A stretch of 64,000 bases of DNA. Origin: Streptomyces sp. f51. GTDB lineage: Bacteria; Actinomycetota; Actinomycetes; Streptomycetales; Streptomycetaceae. A program made the position numbers and the translations under genes. The notes beneath the pieces were generated by a model. It had not been told where the DNA came from. It ran no database searches and saw only the letters and a program-made list of their open reading frames with translations. This document shows positions 24,872 through 34,210 of the stretch, in pieces (position 1 is the stretch's first letter; each line of letters starts with the position of its first letter). Location: contig NZ_CP149798.1 in assembly GCF_037940415.1 (NCBI RefSeq), positions 5,489,001 through 5,553,000 on the forward strand, written 5' to 3'.

Positions 24872-26311
24872 GTGAGCACCGAGCTGCGTCGTCTGCGTAA
24901 TTACATCGACGGAGAGTTCCGCGATGCCGCCGATGGACGGACCACGGAGGTGGTCAACCCCGCGACCGGCGAGGCGTACGCGACCGCGCCGCTCTCCGGC
25001 CAGGCGGACGTCGATGCCGCCATGGCGGCCGCCGCCGCGGCCTTCCCGGAGTGGCGGGACAAGACCCCCTCCGAGCGCCAGAAGGCCCTCCTGAAGATCG
25101 CGGACGCGTTCGAGGAGCGGGCCGAGGAACTGATCGCGGCCGAGGTGGAGAACACCGGCAAGCCGATCGGTCTGACCCGGTCCGAGGAAATCCCGCCGAT
25201 GGTGGACCAGATCCGCTTCTTCGCGGGCGCCGCCCGCATGCTCGAAGGCCGCTCGGCCGGCGAGTACATGGAGGGCATGACCTCGATCGTCCGCCGCGAG
25301 CCGGTCGGCGTGTGCGCCCAGGTCGCGCCGTGGAACTACCCGATGATGATGGCCGTGTGGAAGTTCGCCCCGGCCCTCGCCGCGGGCAACACCGTCGTCC
25401 TGAAGCCCTCGGACACCACCCCGGCCTCCACCGTCCTGATCGCCGACATCCTCGGCGGCATCCTGCCCAAGGGCGTCTTCAACGTCGTCTGCGGCGACCG
25501 CGACACCGGCCGCGCGATGGTCGAGCACCCGACCCCGGCGATGGCGTCCATCACCGGCTCCGTCCGCGCGGGCATCTCCGTCGCCGAGTCGGCCTCCAAG
25601 GACGTCAAGCGCGTCCACCTGGAGCTGGGCGGCAAGGCCCCGGTCGTCGTCTTCGAGGACACCGACATCGCCAAGGCCGTCGAGGACATCTCGGTCGCGG
25701 GCTTCTTCAACGCCGGCCAGGACTGCACGGCCGCCACCCGCGTGCTCGTCCAGGACTCCATCCACGACGAGTTCGTCGCCGCGCTCGCCAAGGCCGCCGC
25801 CGAGACGAAGACCGGCCAGCCGGACGACGAGGACGTGCTCTACGGCCCGCTCAACAACCCCAACCAGCTCAAGCAGGTCGCCGGATTCATCGAGCGGCTC
25901 CCCGCGCACGCCAAGGTCGAGGCGGGCGGCAAGCAGGTCGGCGACAAGGGCTACTTCTACGCCCCGACCGTCGTCTCCGGCCTCAAGCAGGACGACGAGA
26001 TCATCCAGAACGAGGTCTTCGGCCCCGTCATCACCGTCCAGTCCTTCTCGGACGAGGCGCAGGCCGTCGAGTGGGCCAACGGCGTCGACTACGCGCTGGC
26101 CTCCTCCGTCTGGACGAAGGACCACGGCCGCGCGATGCGCCTGTCCAAGTCCCTCGACTTCGGCTGCGTGTGGATCAACACCCACATCCCGCTGGTCGCC
26201 GAGATGCCGCACGGCGGCTTCAAGAAGTCCGGCTACGGCAAGGACCTGTCGGGCTACGGCTTCGAGGACTACACGCGCATCAAGCACGTGATGACGTCGC
26301 TGGACGGCTGA
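24872..26311 (+). CDS. Gamma-aminobutyraldehyde dehydrogenase (module 1)
   Basis: NAD(P)-dependent aldehyde dehydrogenase of 479 aa. APWNYPMMMAVWKFAPALAA (cofactor and oxyanion region), HLELGGKAPVVVFEDTDI (catalytic Glu) and FFNAGQDCTAATRVLVQ (catalytic Cys) are all intact. The DCTAATR context is the one I associate with aminobutyraldehyde dehydrogenases. The GTG start follows AGGAGGG by 9 nt. It would oxidise the aldehyde made by the neighbouring aminotransferase. A terminator follows. Confidence 0.9.
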   Translation: MSTELRRLRNYIDGEFRDAADGRTTEVVNPATGEAYATAPLSGQADVDAAMAAAAAAFPEWRDKTPSERQKALLKIADAFEERAEELIAAEVENTGKPIGLTRSEEIPPMVDQIRFFAGAARMLEGRSAGEYMEGMTSIVRREPVGVCAQVAPWNYPMMMAVWKFAPALAAGNTVVLKPSDTTPASTVLIADILGGILPKGVFNVVCGDRDTGRAMVEHPTPAMASITGSVRAGISVAESASKDVKRVHLELGGKAPVVVFEDTDIAKAVEDISVAGFFNAGQDCTAATRVLVQDSIHDEFVAALAKAAAETKTGQPDDEDVLYGPLNNPNQLKQVAGFIERLPAHAKVEAGGKQVGDKGYFYAPTVVSGLKQDDEIIQNEVFGPVITVQSFSDEAQAVEWANGVDYALASSVWTKDHGRAMRLSKSLDFGCVWINTHIPLVAEMPHGGFKKSGYGKDLSGYGFEDYTRIKHVMTSLDG

Positions 26312-26359
26312 CCGCGGGCCGGTCCCGCTCCGGCGTCCGCGCTCCGCTCGCATGAACCA

Positions 26360-26398
26360 CGTGGCCCCGGCCGGGAGTTGATCCCGTCCGGGGCCACG
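26360..26398 (+). terminator. Terminator after aldehyde dehydrogenase gene
   Basis: Arms 26360-26376 and 26382-26398 pair over 17 positions with one mismatch, around a 5-nt loop. It separates the dehydrogenase from the next PotD-like gene, which therefore needs its own promoter. Confidence 0.8.
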
Positions 26399-26489
26399 CC
26401 GTTCCTCCCGCACGCCGGATCCCGTGCCGGGCCCGCCGGCCGGTCGACAGGGTGTCGGGTCGCCGGGCGACTGATCGACGCAGCGTCCA

Positions 26490-26519
26490 TTGTCCGGACC
26501 GAGTCCGGGTCGGCATGCT
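26490..26519 (+). promoter_or_regulatory. Promoter of the PotD-like gene (leaderless transcript likely)
   Basis: TTGTCC (26490-26495), an 18-nt spacer and CATGCT (26514-26519). The expected transcription start about 7 nt further is the GTG at 26526 itself. No ribosome site precedes that codon, so a leaderless mRNA is likely. Confidence 0.45.
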
Positions 26520-26525
26520 TCGCGC

Positions 26526-27716
26526 GTGCCAGTGAATCGGAACACCTCGCCCCTGTCCCGCCGGTCCCTGCTGCGCGCCCTGGGCGGCGGTGCCGCGCTC
26601 GGAGCGCTCGCGGGATGCGGGGTGCCGGCGGCCTACGTGGGACCGGGTGACCGGACCGGAGCCGACCTCTCCGCCACGGAGAAGCGGCTGACCTGGGCGA
26701 ACTGGCCGCTGTACATCGACACCGACGACAAGGACACGACGCGGCGGCCGACACTGGAGGCCTTCGAGAAGCGCACCGGGATCTCCGTCGACTACATCGA
26801 GGAGATCAACGACAACGACGAGTTCTTCGGCAAGATCAGTCCCTCGCTGATGAACCACCAGCGGACCGGCCGCGACCTCATCGTCATCAGCGACTGGATG
26901 TGCGCCCGTTTCGTCCGGCTCGGCTGGGTCCAGGAGATGGACCGGACCCGGCAGCCCAACGTCGCCAAGTACCTGGATCCGCTGCTGAGTTCGCCCGCGT
27001 TCGACCCCGGCCGCACGTCCTCTGTGCCGTGGCAGTCGGGCATCACCGGCATCGCGTACAACCGTCGCAAGGTCGGCCGCGAGATCCGGCACGTGTCCGA
27101 CCTGTGGGCCGACGACCTCAAGGGCCGGGTCACCCTGCTGTCCGGCCTCGACGAGGCGTTCGCGCTGCTCATGCAGGGCAACGGGGTCGACATCAGGAAG
27201 TGGCGGGCCGACGACTTCCACCGGGTGTGCGACCAGGTCGAGAAGCAGGTGCGCCGTGGCCAGATCCGCCGCTTCACCGGCAACGACTACATCAAGGACC
27301 TGGCCGGCGGGGACGTACTGGCCTGCCAGGCCTACTCGGGCGACGTGATCCAGCTCCAGGCCGACAACCCCGACATCCGGTTCGTCGTCCCCGAGGAGGG
27401 CGCCGAGCTGTGGGCCGAGTCGCTGATGATCCCCAACCTGGCCCGGCACAAGGCCAACGCGGAGAAGCTCATCGACTACTACTACCAGCCGGAGGTCGCC
27501 GCCGAGCTGGCCGCCTGGGTCAACTACGTCTGTCCCGTCCCCGCCGCCCAGGACGTCCTCGCCTCCTCCAAGGACAAGGACACCGCCGCCCTCGCCGAGG
27601 ACCCCCTGATCTTCCCGGACTCGACCATGCGGGAACGCCTCGCCATCGCCCGTGACATCACCGCCGACGAACGCACGGAGTTCGCCAAGCGCTGGAACGC
27701 GATAGCCGGTCTGTGA
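26526..27716 (+). CDS. Polyamine-type ABC substrate-binding lipoprotein (orphan PotD homologue)
   Basis: 396 aa. An N-terminal RRSLLRALGGGAALGALAGC combines twin Arg, hydrophobic core and lipobox L-A-G-C. The mature domain has WANWPLYIDTDD, FEKRTGISVDYIEEINDNDE, DLIVISDWMCARFVRLGWVQ, GQIRRFTGNDYIKDLA and LMIPNLARHKANAEKLIDYY, all PotD-like. It closely parallels the PotD at 48.8 kb, but no permease or ATPase accompanies it; it may feed the potABC transporter about 22 kb away. Start GTG 26526 (GTG CCA GTG). The GC-rich stretch after it (27717-27832) has short degenerate GGGCCGGGA repeats. Confidence 0.88.
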   Translation: MPVNRNTSPLSRRSLLRALGGGAALGALAGCGVPAAYVGPGDRTGADLSATEKRLTWANWPLYIDTDDKDTTRRPTLEAFEKRTGISVDYIEEINDNDEFFGKISPSLMNHQRTGRDLIVISDWMCARFVRLGWVQEMDRTRQPNVAKYLDPLLSSPAFDPGRTSSVPWQSGITGIAYNRRKVGREIRHVSDLWADDLKGRVTLLSGLDEAFALLMQGNGVDIRKWRADDFHRVCDQVEKQVRRGQIRRFTGNDYIKDLAGGDVLACQAYSGDVIQLQADNPDIRFVVPEEGAELWAESLMIPNLARHKANAEKLIDYYYQPEVAAELAAWVNYVCPVPAAQDVLASSKDKDTAALAEDPLIFPDSTMRERLAIARDITADERTEFAKRWNAIAGL

Positions 27717-27832
27717 ACCGCGGTCTGTGAGCCGCGGGCCGGGAGCCGTTAGCCGCGGGCCGGGACCCGGGAGCCGGGAGACGGGGGCAGGGCTCGGGCC
27801 GGGCGCTGTGAGCCGGGCGGCGCCGGCCGGTG

Positions 27833-30800
27833 TCACGGGCCGCGCAGCAGGTCCCGTGCCCGTGCCAGCCGCCGCGTCCCGGCCGGATAGGGCAGGGCTC
27901 CGGCCAGCGACTCGGCGCGCGTCAGCTCCCGCGCGCCCTCCCGCGTCGGTGCCTGGCGCGACAGGGAGGCCCCGAGGACGATGCGCGCCTCCACCTCGGC
28001 GAGGCGTTCCCCGGTCCGTTCGGCGCGTGCCGCCTCGGCGCGCGCGATCCGCAGCGCGGTCTCGGCCCGCCCCGACAGGAGTTCGGCCCAGGCCACCAGG
28101 ACCGGCGCGTCCTCGGTGTGGCCGTCGAGGGCGCGCAGCGCCTGGTCCGGGTCGCCCGTGCGCAGCGCGAGTTCGGCGCGTGCCGTGCGCACCTCGTGCT
28201 CCGCCTGCCGGTCGCCGAGCTCGGCCGCGACGGCCTCCGCGCGGTCCAGGAGGGGCACGGCCCGTTCCGCCGCGTCCGTGACGACCCGTACGCGGGCCAG
28301 GGTCGCGAGAGCGTACGGAAGACACCAGGCGTCGTAGGCCTCCGCGCCCGCCACCGCCTGTTCCGCCAGGGCGAGGGCAGGTCCCGGCTCCTCGAGCAGC
28401 AGGCGCAGCTCCGCGAGGTTCCCGCGCTCGAACGCGGCGGCGGTCGGGTCGCCCGACCGTTCGGCGAGGCCGAGCGCGCGGGTTCCGATGTCGACGGCCT
28501 CCCGCAGCCGTCCCGCCCGCCGCGCGTTCTCGCGCAGCATCGACAGGACCGATCCGAGCAGGGTCGGGTCGCCGTAGGCCTCGGCCGGTGCCAGCGCCTG
28601 GTCGCCCGCTTCGCGTGCCTGGTCGAAGCGGCCGGCGAGCCCGAGGTTGGCGGCCCGCATCGCGAAGGCGCGGGCCACCAGCCGCTGGCCGGACGCCCCC
28701 GGCACGTTCAGCGCCGCGGCCAGCGCCTGCCGGGCGGCCTCGTGCCCGGCCGCGTACCGCCCCTGGACGCAGCGGACCACGGACAGGGCGAGGAAGTGAC
28801 TGGCGGCCGGTTCGGGACCGGTGTCCGCGGTCACCGGGTGTTCCCGCAGGGTGCGGCGTGCGGCCTCCGGCGCGCTCGTCCTGGCCAGGGTCTCGGCGAG
28901 CAGCGCCGAGGCGAGGACGGCTTCGTCACGGTCCTCGCGCCGCTCGAACTCCGCCAGCGAGAGCCGCAGGGCGTCGGCCGCCTGCTCGAAGTGCCCCATC
29001 CTGCGCAGGACATGGGCGTGGGCGAGCCGGGCGCGGGCCGCGTCGACGTCCAGCCGGGCCACCAGGTCGCGGTAGTAGCGGTCGGCGGTGTCGTTCGCGT
29101 ACAGGGCCGCGGCCCGCTCCGCCGCCCGGCGCAGGTATGCGGCCGCGCGGGGGTCGTCGGCGCGGGCGAAGTGGGAGGCCAGGGTGTCGACGGCGTCGGG
29201 ACGGCGCCGTCTGACCGCTTGGGCGAACGCGGCGTGCAGTTGCCGGCGGCGGACCCCCGCGAGCTGTTCGTAGCAGGTGAGCCGGACCAGCGGATGCCGG
29301 AAGGCCACCCCTTCCTCGGACCGCCCGGCCACCACGACGGGCCGTTCCTCGACGAGCGAGGCGGCGATGGCCTGTTCCAGGGCGTCGGCCGCCGCGGCTC
29401 CGGCCACCGGGGGACGCAGCCCGTGTTCGGCCACGTCGAGCAGTTCGGACAGCGCCGTGTCGCCGCCCGCCACGGACAGCGCCTCGACGAGGCGGCGCGC
29501 GTCGGGGCCGAGCCGTACGAGCCGGTCGGCCACCAGCCCCCGTACGCCTTCGGGCGCGAGACCTCCCTCGTTCCCTTCGACCAGGCCGTGGGCGAGTTCG
29601 AGGGCGAACAGCGGGTTGCCGAGGGAGAGTTCCCAGACCCGGTGGAGGCGGCCCTCGGACGACCGCGCTCCGGGAGCGGCCGTGTCGCGCACGACGGCCA
29701 GGCAGGCGTCCTTGTCGAGCCGGCTCAACTCCTCGCGCACGCCGTGGCGCCGGCGCAGCAGTGACGCCACGGCCGAGCGGCGGGCGTCGCCCTCGGGCAG
29801 CTCCTCCTCGCGGTAGGTCGCCAGGAACCGCAGGGCCGTGCCCCGTTCGGCGGCCCGGCGGGCCAGATGGCCGAGCAGCCGGTACGAGCCGGTGTCGGCG
29901 GCGTGCAGATCGTCGAGGACGACGAGCACCGGGCGCGCCGCCGCCAGGTCGCCGAGCAGCGCCGAGATCCCGTGGAACAGCCGGTCCCGCTCCTCCTCCG
30001 GGCTGCGTTCGCCGGAGCTTCCCACCCGGCCGAGCGAGGGCAGGAACGAGGCGAGTTCGGGGTACTCGGCGCCGACCCGGGCCCTTTCGGCGGCGCTGTG
30101 CTCGGCCAGCCAGCCCTCCAGCGCCTCCGCGAACGCCCCGTACGGCGTGTGCCCCTCGGCGTCCTGGCCGCCGCCCCACAGCACGGCCGTGCCCCGCGCT
30201 CCCGCCCGCCGGGCCACCTCGCTCACCAGGCGGGTCTTGCCCACGCCCGCCTCGCCGCAGAGCAGCGTGACGGGCGGGCCGTCCGCCGCGAGAAGCCGTT
30301 CGAGCACGGTGTCCCGGCCCCGCAGCGGCGGTCCGGTGCGGGTGGCGCGGAGCGGGGCGGGGAGCGGCGGGGCGGTGGGGACGGGGGCGGGTGCCGCGGC
30401 CAGGGCGGCCCGGTGCAGCCGCTCCGTCTCCGGGCCGGGACGGACCCCCAGTTCGGCCGAGAGGACCTCGTGGCAGGCGTGGTACTGGCGCACGGCCTGG
30501 CGGCGCAGCCCCTGGCGCAGCAGGGCGTCGATGAGGACGCGGTGGGCCAGTTCCTCGGCCGGGCTGAGGGCGAGGACCTGTTCGGCCACGGCCGCCGCCT
30601 CGGCGGCGGCGTCCTGCTTCAAGTGCTCCTCGGCGAGCCGGAGGAGCAACTGTTCGTGCAGCAGCGCGAGTTGGCCGCGCCGTTCCTCGGCCCAGCTCGC
30701 GTAGCGGTCCTCCGGCAGGATCTCGCCCGTGAACAGGCCAAGCGCGGCGGTCAGTTCGTCCACGTCGCCGTCGGCGAGGGCCGAACGGGCCGCCGTCTCC

Positions 30801-31174
30801 GCGTCGTCGGCGTCGATCCACACCCTGGCCGGGTCCAGGTGGAGCAGCGTGCCGTCGGAGATGAGGTACGAGGAGGCGGCGCGCGGGGCGAGTTCGGGTT
30901 CCAGGGCGTGGCGGGCCGCGTGCAGGGCGACGCGCAGACTGCCCGCGGCGGCCTGCGCGTTGGCGTCGGGCCAGCAGATGTCCATGGCCTGTCCGCGGTG
31001 GAGGCGGTGGCCGGGGGTCACGGCGAGGAGCTTGACCAGCGCGCGGGCTCCGGGTCTCGGCCATTTCTCGGCGAGTTGGGGACCGCTGTCCCGCGTCGCG
31101 CGAAACCCGCCGAAAAGGTGCAGACGCAGCAGCGGAGGAGCTGGTTCCGTCCCCGACGTCTCCCGCGCGTTCAT
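27833..31174 (-). CDS. Large SARP-type transcriptional activator with AAA ATPase and TPR domains
   Basis: 1113 aa. An OmpR-like DNA-binding domain covers about residues 15-100 (LHLFGGFRATRD, LAVTPGHRLHRGQAMDICWP). A BTAD domain covers about 105-245 (LTAALGLFTGEILPEDRYAS, RQAVRQYHACHEVLSAELGV). The STAND/AAA ATPase has Walker A GEAGVGKT (307-314) and Walker B PVLVVLDD (415-422). Many TPR-like helices fill the C-terminal half. Such proteins act as ATP-gated activators, often of secondary metabolism. No biosynthetic cluster adjoins it, so its target may be the neighbouring protease pair or distant genes. Confidence 0.9.
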   Translation of the reverse strand: MNARETSGTEPAPPLLRLHLFGGFRATRDSGPQLAEKWPRPGARALVKLLAVTPGHRLHRGQAMDICWPDANAQAAAGSLRVALHAARHALEPELAPRAASSYLISDGTLLHLDPARVWIDADDAETAARSALADGDVDELTAALGLFTGEILPEDRYASWAEERRGQLALLHEQLLLRLAEEHLKQDAAAEAAAVAEQVLALSPAEELAHRVLIDALLRQGLRRQAVRQYHACHEVLSAELGVRPGPETERLHRAALAAAPAPVPTAPPLPAPLRATRTGPPLRGRDTVLERLLAADGPPVTLLCGEAGVGKTRLVSEVARRAGARGTAVLWGGGQDAEGHTPYGAFAEALEGWLAEHSAAERARVGAEYPELASFLPSLGRVGSSGERSPEEERDRLFHGISALLGDLAAARPVLVVLDDLHAADTGSYRLLGHLARRAAERGTALRFLATYREEELPEGDARRSAVASLLRRRHGVREELSRLDKDACLAVVRDTAAPGARSSEGRLHRVWELSLGNPLFALELAHGLVEGNEGGLAPEGVRGLVADRLVRLGPDARRLVEALSVAGGDTALSELLDVAEHGLRPPVAGAAAADALEQAIAASLVEERPVVVAGRSEEGVAFRHPLVRLTCYEQLAGVRRRQLHAAFAQAVRRRRPDAVDTLASHFARADDPRAAAYLRRAAERAAALYANDTADRYYRDLVARLDVDAARARLAHAHVLRRMGHFEQAADALRLSLAEFERREDRDEAVLASALLAETLARTSAPEAARRTLREHPVTADTGPEPAASHFLALSVVRCVQGRYAAGHEAARQALAAALNVPGASGQRLVARAFAMRAANLGLAGRFDQAREAGDQALAPAEAYGDPTLLGSVLSMLRENARRAGRLREAVDIGTRALGLAERSGDPTAAAFERGNLAELRLLLEEPGPALALAEQAVAGAEAYDAWCLPYALATLARVRVVTDAAERAVPLLDRAEAVAAELGDRQAEHEVRTARAELALRTGDPDQALRALDGHTEDAPVLVAWAELLSGRAETALRIARAEAARAERTGERLAEVEARIVLGASLSRQAPTREGARELTRAESLAGALPYPAGTRRLARARDLLRGP

Positions 31175-31203
31175 GTCGGCGACAGATTAGCCGAGCACGC
31201 CGA

Positions 31204-31232
31204 GGACCCCCCGGGCGAGGCCCGGGGGGTCC
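31204..31232. terminator. Terminator downstream of FG-GAP gene
   Basis: A perfect 13-bp stem (31204-31216 with 31220-31232) and a 3-nt loop, between the stop of the FG-GAP gene and the start of the SARP gene, both on the minus strand. Confidence 0.8.
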
Positions 31233-31255
31233 GGCTGACCCGAGTGGAGCGGGGG

Positions 31256-34210
31256 TCAGGAGAGCTTGTACGCGGCGACCTGGTGGATGGCGTTGTTCGG
31301 GATGTAGTACCGGCCGCCGAACTCCTCGGCCGTCCGGTCGAAACCGTGGTCGTCGCCCGCGAGCGACAGCACCTCGTCGACCCCGTCACCGTCCAGGTCG
31401 GCGGCGAGATAGTTGCGCGCCCCCATCAGGGTGACGCCGCCGACGCTGTCGGACCAGGTGTCGGAGCTGTCGAAGATGCCCGGGTCCCACAGGCCGAGAC
31501 CGCCGTCGGCACCGGCGACCAGCAGCCTGCGGCCGCCGGGACCGGTCAGGAAGCCGCCGCCGTACGACTGCGCGATCACGCCCGCCTTGCTGTCCTTGCC
31601 GTCGGCCTCGTACTTGCGGAAGGCGGCCGTGCCCCCCTCGTACAGCGCGCCGTCCTCGGCCCAGTAGCTGAAGTGCGTCCACAGGCCGCCTTCGTAGCCG
31701 GAGTGCAGCACCTCGCCGGTGCGGCCGTCGCGGATCTCGAAGTAGTTGCGCGGGCTGAGGGACTCGGCACCGTTGATGTTGATGGGAGCGGTGACGTTCC
31801 ACTGGTAGACGACCGCGTGCCCGTCCGCGTACGGGATCTCCTTGGACGCGAGGATGCCGCCGTTCGGGGTGGCGGTGCGGACGGGACCGACCGCGTCGGC
31901 CGGGGCCTTCGGCGCGAGGTCCCAGCGGCCCCTGCCGTTCCCGGCGTTCAGCGCGACGGCGTCGGTCACCGGGCTGTCCAGGCCGTACGCGTTCAGGCTG
32001 GCGTAGGCCGCGTACACCGTGCCGTCGTTCGCCGACGGATCGGTGAAGCGGACGTCGCCCGCGGCCTTGGGCGCGCTGTACGTCCAGATCGCGTGGCCGT
32101 CGCCGTAGTAGGCGCGCAGGGCGTCGGTCGGGACGAGGATGTCGAGCTCGCCGTCGCCGTTCAGGTCGGCCAGCTTCGCCGAGCGCACGTACTGGCCCTC
32201 GCCGCCCTCGATCGTGGCGAGCCTCTTGCCGGTCCTGCCGTTGAGGACGACCACGGCGGTGTCGGCCGCGACGACGACCTCGGGCCTGCCGTCGCCGTTG
32301 ACGTCACCGGTCTCGACGTCGTGCACCGCGCCGGGCACGGTGGCCTGCCACAGCTTCTCGGGCTTGCCGTTCACCAGCGACGGACCCGAGTAGGCCCACA
32401 CGCCGTCGGACGAGCCGGCCATGACGACGTCGTTCCTGCCGTCCTTGTCCAGGTCGGTGGCCTTGGCGTACGCGATGTCCGCGAGCAGCGGTGTCTCCGA
32501 CTCGGCCTTGCCGTTGCCGAGCCTGAACGTACGGACGTTCTCCGCCTGGTCGACGATCCGCACGTGCGTGCCCGCGGTGTCGCTGAACACGTCCTGGTAC
32601 ATCGGCGCGGCGGCGACCCCCTTGTTCTGCCAGCTGACCACACCTTTGGCGTTGTAGACGGTCAGGGCCGCGTAGCGCCCGCCGCCGGGGTTGCCCGCGC
32701 CGTTGATCTCGCGGTCGTCCTGGGCGGAGGAGACCAGCCTGCCGCCGGCCACCTGGAGGCGCCACACGCTCGGGCCGTCCTTGGCGTTGCCGGCGTCACG
32801 CTTGACCGTGCTGGACCACAGCAGCTGGTCCGGGTCGGTGCCGTTCAGGACGCGGACGGTGCTGGCGTTGACGTAGTAGTCCTCGTCGAGGGAGGACTCG
32901 GCGACCGCGTACTCGTCGCCGTCCCTGGCGGTGAGGTCGCCGACCGTCAGCGCGGTGGGCAGGACGTTGTCGCGGCCCTCCAGAGTGGCCCGGTGACCGG
33001 TCCTCAGGTCGTAGGAGACCACCTCGTAGCGCACGGCGTCCGTGGAGTCCTGCTGCTCCAGCGCGACGATCCGCCTGCGGCCCGCGTCCACGCGCAGCTG
33101 ACGGCCGTACAGCATGCTGTCGGTCTGCCAGTCGACCGAGCCGTCCGCGGTGTCGAGCACCAGGGTGCGGCCGCGGGGGTCGACCCCGGTGGCCTTGGCC
33201 AGGTTCCAGGAGACGGCGACCTTGCCCTTGCCGAGGTCCTGGATGTCGCCCCAGTTGGCCTTGCGGGCCTCGCCCGTGTCGTACGTCCAGGTCTGCGCCG
33301 GCGTCAGGACGCCGTCCGCGGAGGGGGAGAAGCGGATGCCCGTCAGGGTCGCCGTGGCGGCGGCCGGGACCTTGGAGTCGCCGCTCATCCGGGGCGCGTC
33401 GGCGACCAGCAGCGTGCCGTCGACGATCTTGACCATGGAGGCGCGGTTGTACAGCTTCGACCACACGGTTTTGCCGGACCTGCCGTCGAGGACGGTGACG
33501 AACGTGCCCGTGGTCAGCGACGAGCCGGGCGAGGTGAAGGGCCGCGGGTACGGCGTGGTGCCGACCTGCGCCGAGAAGACCACGTCCGGGACGCCGTCGC
33601 CGGTCAGGTCGCCGGTGGAGTAGCCGTTGTCCGAGTTGGCGGAGAACGGCGACACCGCGTTGTAGCCCATGAGGATCTGCGCCGGGTAGGGCTCGACCCG
33701 CCACGGTTGCGTCGGCCTGACCTGCCAGTCCGTGAAGAACGAGCTGCTGGTGCGCGCCCACGTCTCGCTGCCGTCGGCCGCGTGCCGCTGCACGTAGCCC
33801 ATGCTGTTGAAGGTGAAGTAGTCGCCGTTCTTCCCGGCCGGCACGGTGGCGCCCATGCCGCGCACGCCCTCCAGCCTGGACCCGGCGGTCAGCTCGACCT
33901 GGGTGCCCGGGTCGGCGTCGGTGGAGGCGCCGTCGAGCCCCGAGTCGCTGCCGGTGCCCGTGCCGTCGCCCGGCTCGGCGGACTTCGCGGAGTCGGCGGA
34001 CTTCGGGCTCACCGTGGAGCCGGCGGTGGTGTCGGCGCTCGGGTCGAGGGCGACGTGGGCGGCCAGGGTCTGGGCCTCGGCGCTGGTCAGCTTCATGGCC
34101 GAGCCGCTGTCGTCGGCGGCCAGGGCCTGCGGGGCGGCGGTCAGGCACAGGCCGGCCGCGACCAGGGCGGAGGCGAGGCGCAGGGCCCGGCGGGACTGGG
34201 GGGCGCTCAT
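31256..34210 (-). CDS. Secreted FG-GAP/VCBS repeat (beta-propeller) protein
   Basis: 984 aa. A signal peptide (RLASALVAAGLCLTAAPQALA) and a Ser/Asp-rich linker precede a long repeat region. Calcium-loop FG-GAP units are clear: GDLTGDGVPDVVFSA, TDLDKDGRNDVVMAG, GDVNGDGRPEVVVAA, ADLNGDGELDILVPT and ADLDGDGVDEVLSLA. This is the DxDxDG pattern of integrin-like propellers, possibly one large or two smaller blades sets. ATG 34210 overlaps the TGA of the protease gene by one base, so the two are translated in a coupled way. A role as partner, substrate-binder or chaperone of the protease is inference; no enzyme motif is visible. Confidence 0.85.
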   Translation of the reverse strand: MSAPQSRRALRLASALVAAGLCLTAAPQALAADDSGSAMKLTSAEAQTLAAHVALDPSADTTAGSTVSPKSADSAKSAEPGDGTGTGSDSGLDGASTDADPGTQVELTAGSRLEGVRGMGATVPAGKNGDYFTFNSMGYVQRHAADGSETWARTSSSFFTDWQVRPTQPWRVEPYPAQILMGYNAVSPFSANSDNGYSTGDLTGDGVPDVVFSAQVGTTPYPRPFTSPGSSLTTGTFVTVLDGRSGKTVWSKLYNRASMVKIVDGTLLVADAPRMSGDSKVPAAATATLTGIRFSPSADGVLTPAQTWTYDTGEARKANWGDIQDLGKGKVAVSWNLAKATGVDPRGRTLVLDTADGSVDWQTDSMLYGRQLRVDAGRRRIVALEQQDSTDAVRYEVVSYDLRTGHRATLEGRDNVLPTALTVGDLTARDGDEYAVAESSLDEDYYVNASTVRVLNGTDPDQLLWSSTVKRDAGNAKDGPSVWRLQVAGGRLVSSAQDDREINGAGNPGGGRYAALTVYNAKGVVSWQNKGVAAAPMYQDVFSDTAGTHVRIVDQAENVRTFRLGNGKAESETPLLADIAYAKATDLDKDGRNDVVMAGSSDGVWAYSGPSLVNGKPEKLWQATVPGAVHDVETGDVNGDGRPEVVVAADTAVVVLNGRTGKRLATIEGGEGQYVRSAKLADLNGDGELDILVPTDALRAYYGDGHAIWTYSAPKAAGDVRFTDPSANDGTVYAAYASLNAYGLDSPVTDAVALNAGNGRGRWDLAPKAPADAVGPVRTATPNGGILASKEIPYADGHAVVYQWNVTAPININGAESLSPRNYFEIRDGRTGEVLHSGYEGGLWTHFSYWAEDGALYEGGTAAFRKYEADGKDSKAGVIAQSYGGGFLTGPGGRRLLVAGADGGLGLWDPGIFDSSDTWSDSVGGVTLMGARNYLAADLDGDGVDEVLSLAGDDHGFDRTAEEFGGRYYIPNNAIHQVAAYKLS

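Noticed and set aside
27717..27832. GC-rich degenerate GGGCCGGGA repeats after the PotD-like gene
   Set aside because: Copies are short and irregular; they look like simple-sequence drift and I cannot assign a role.
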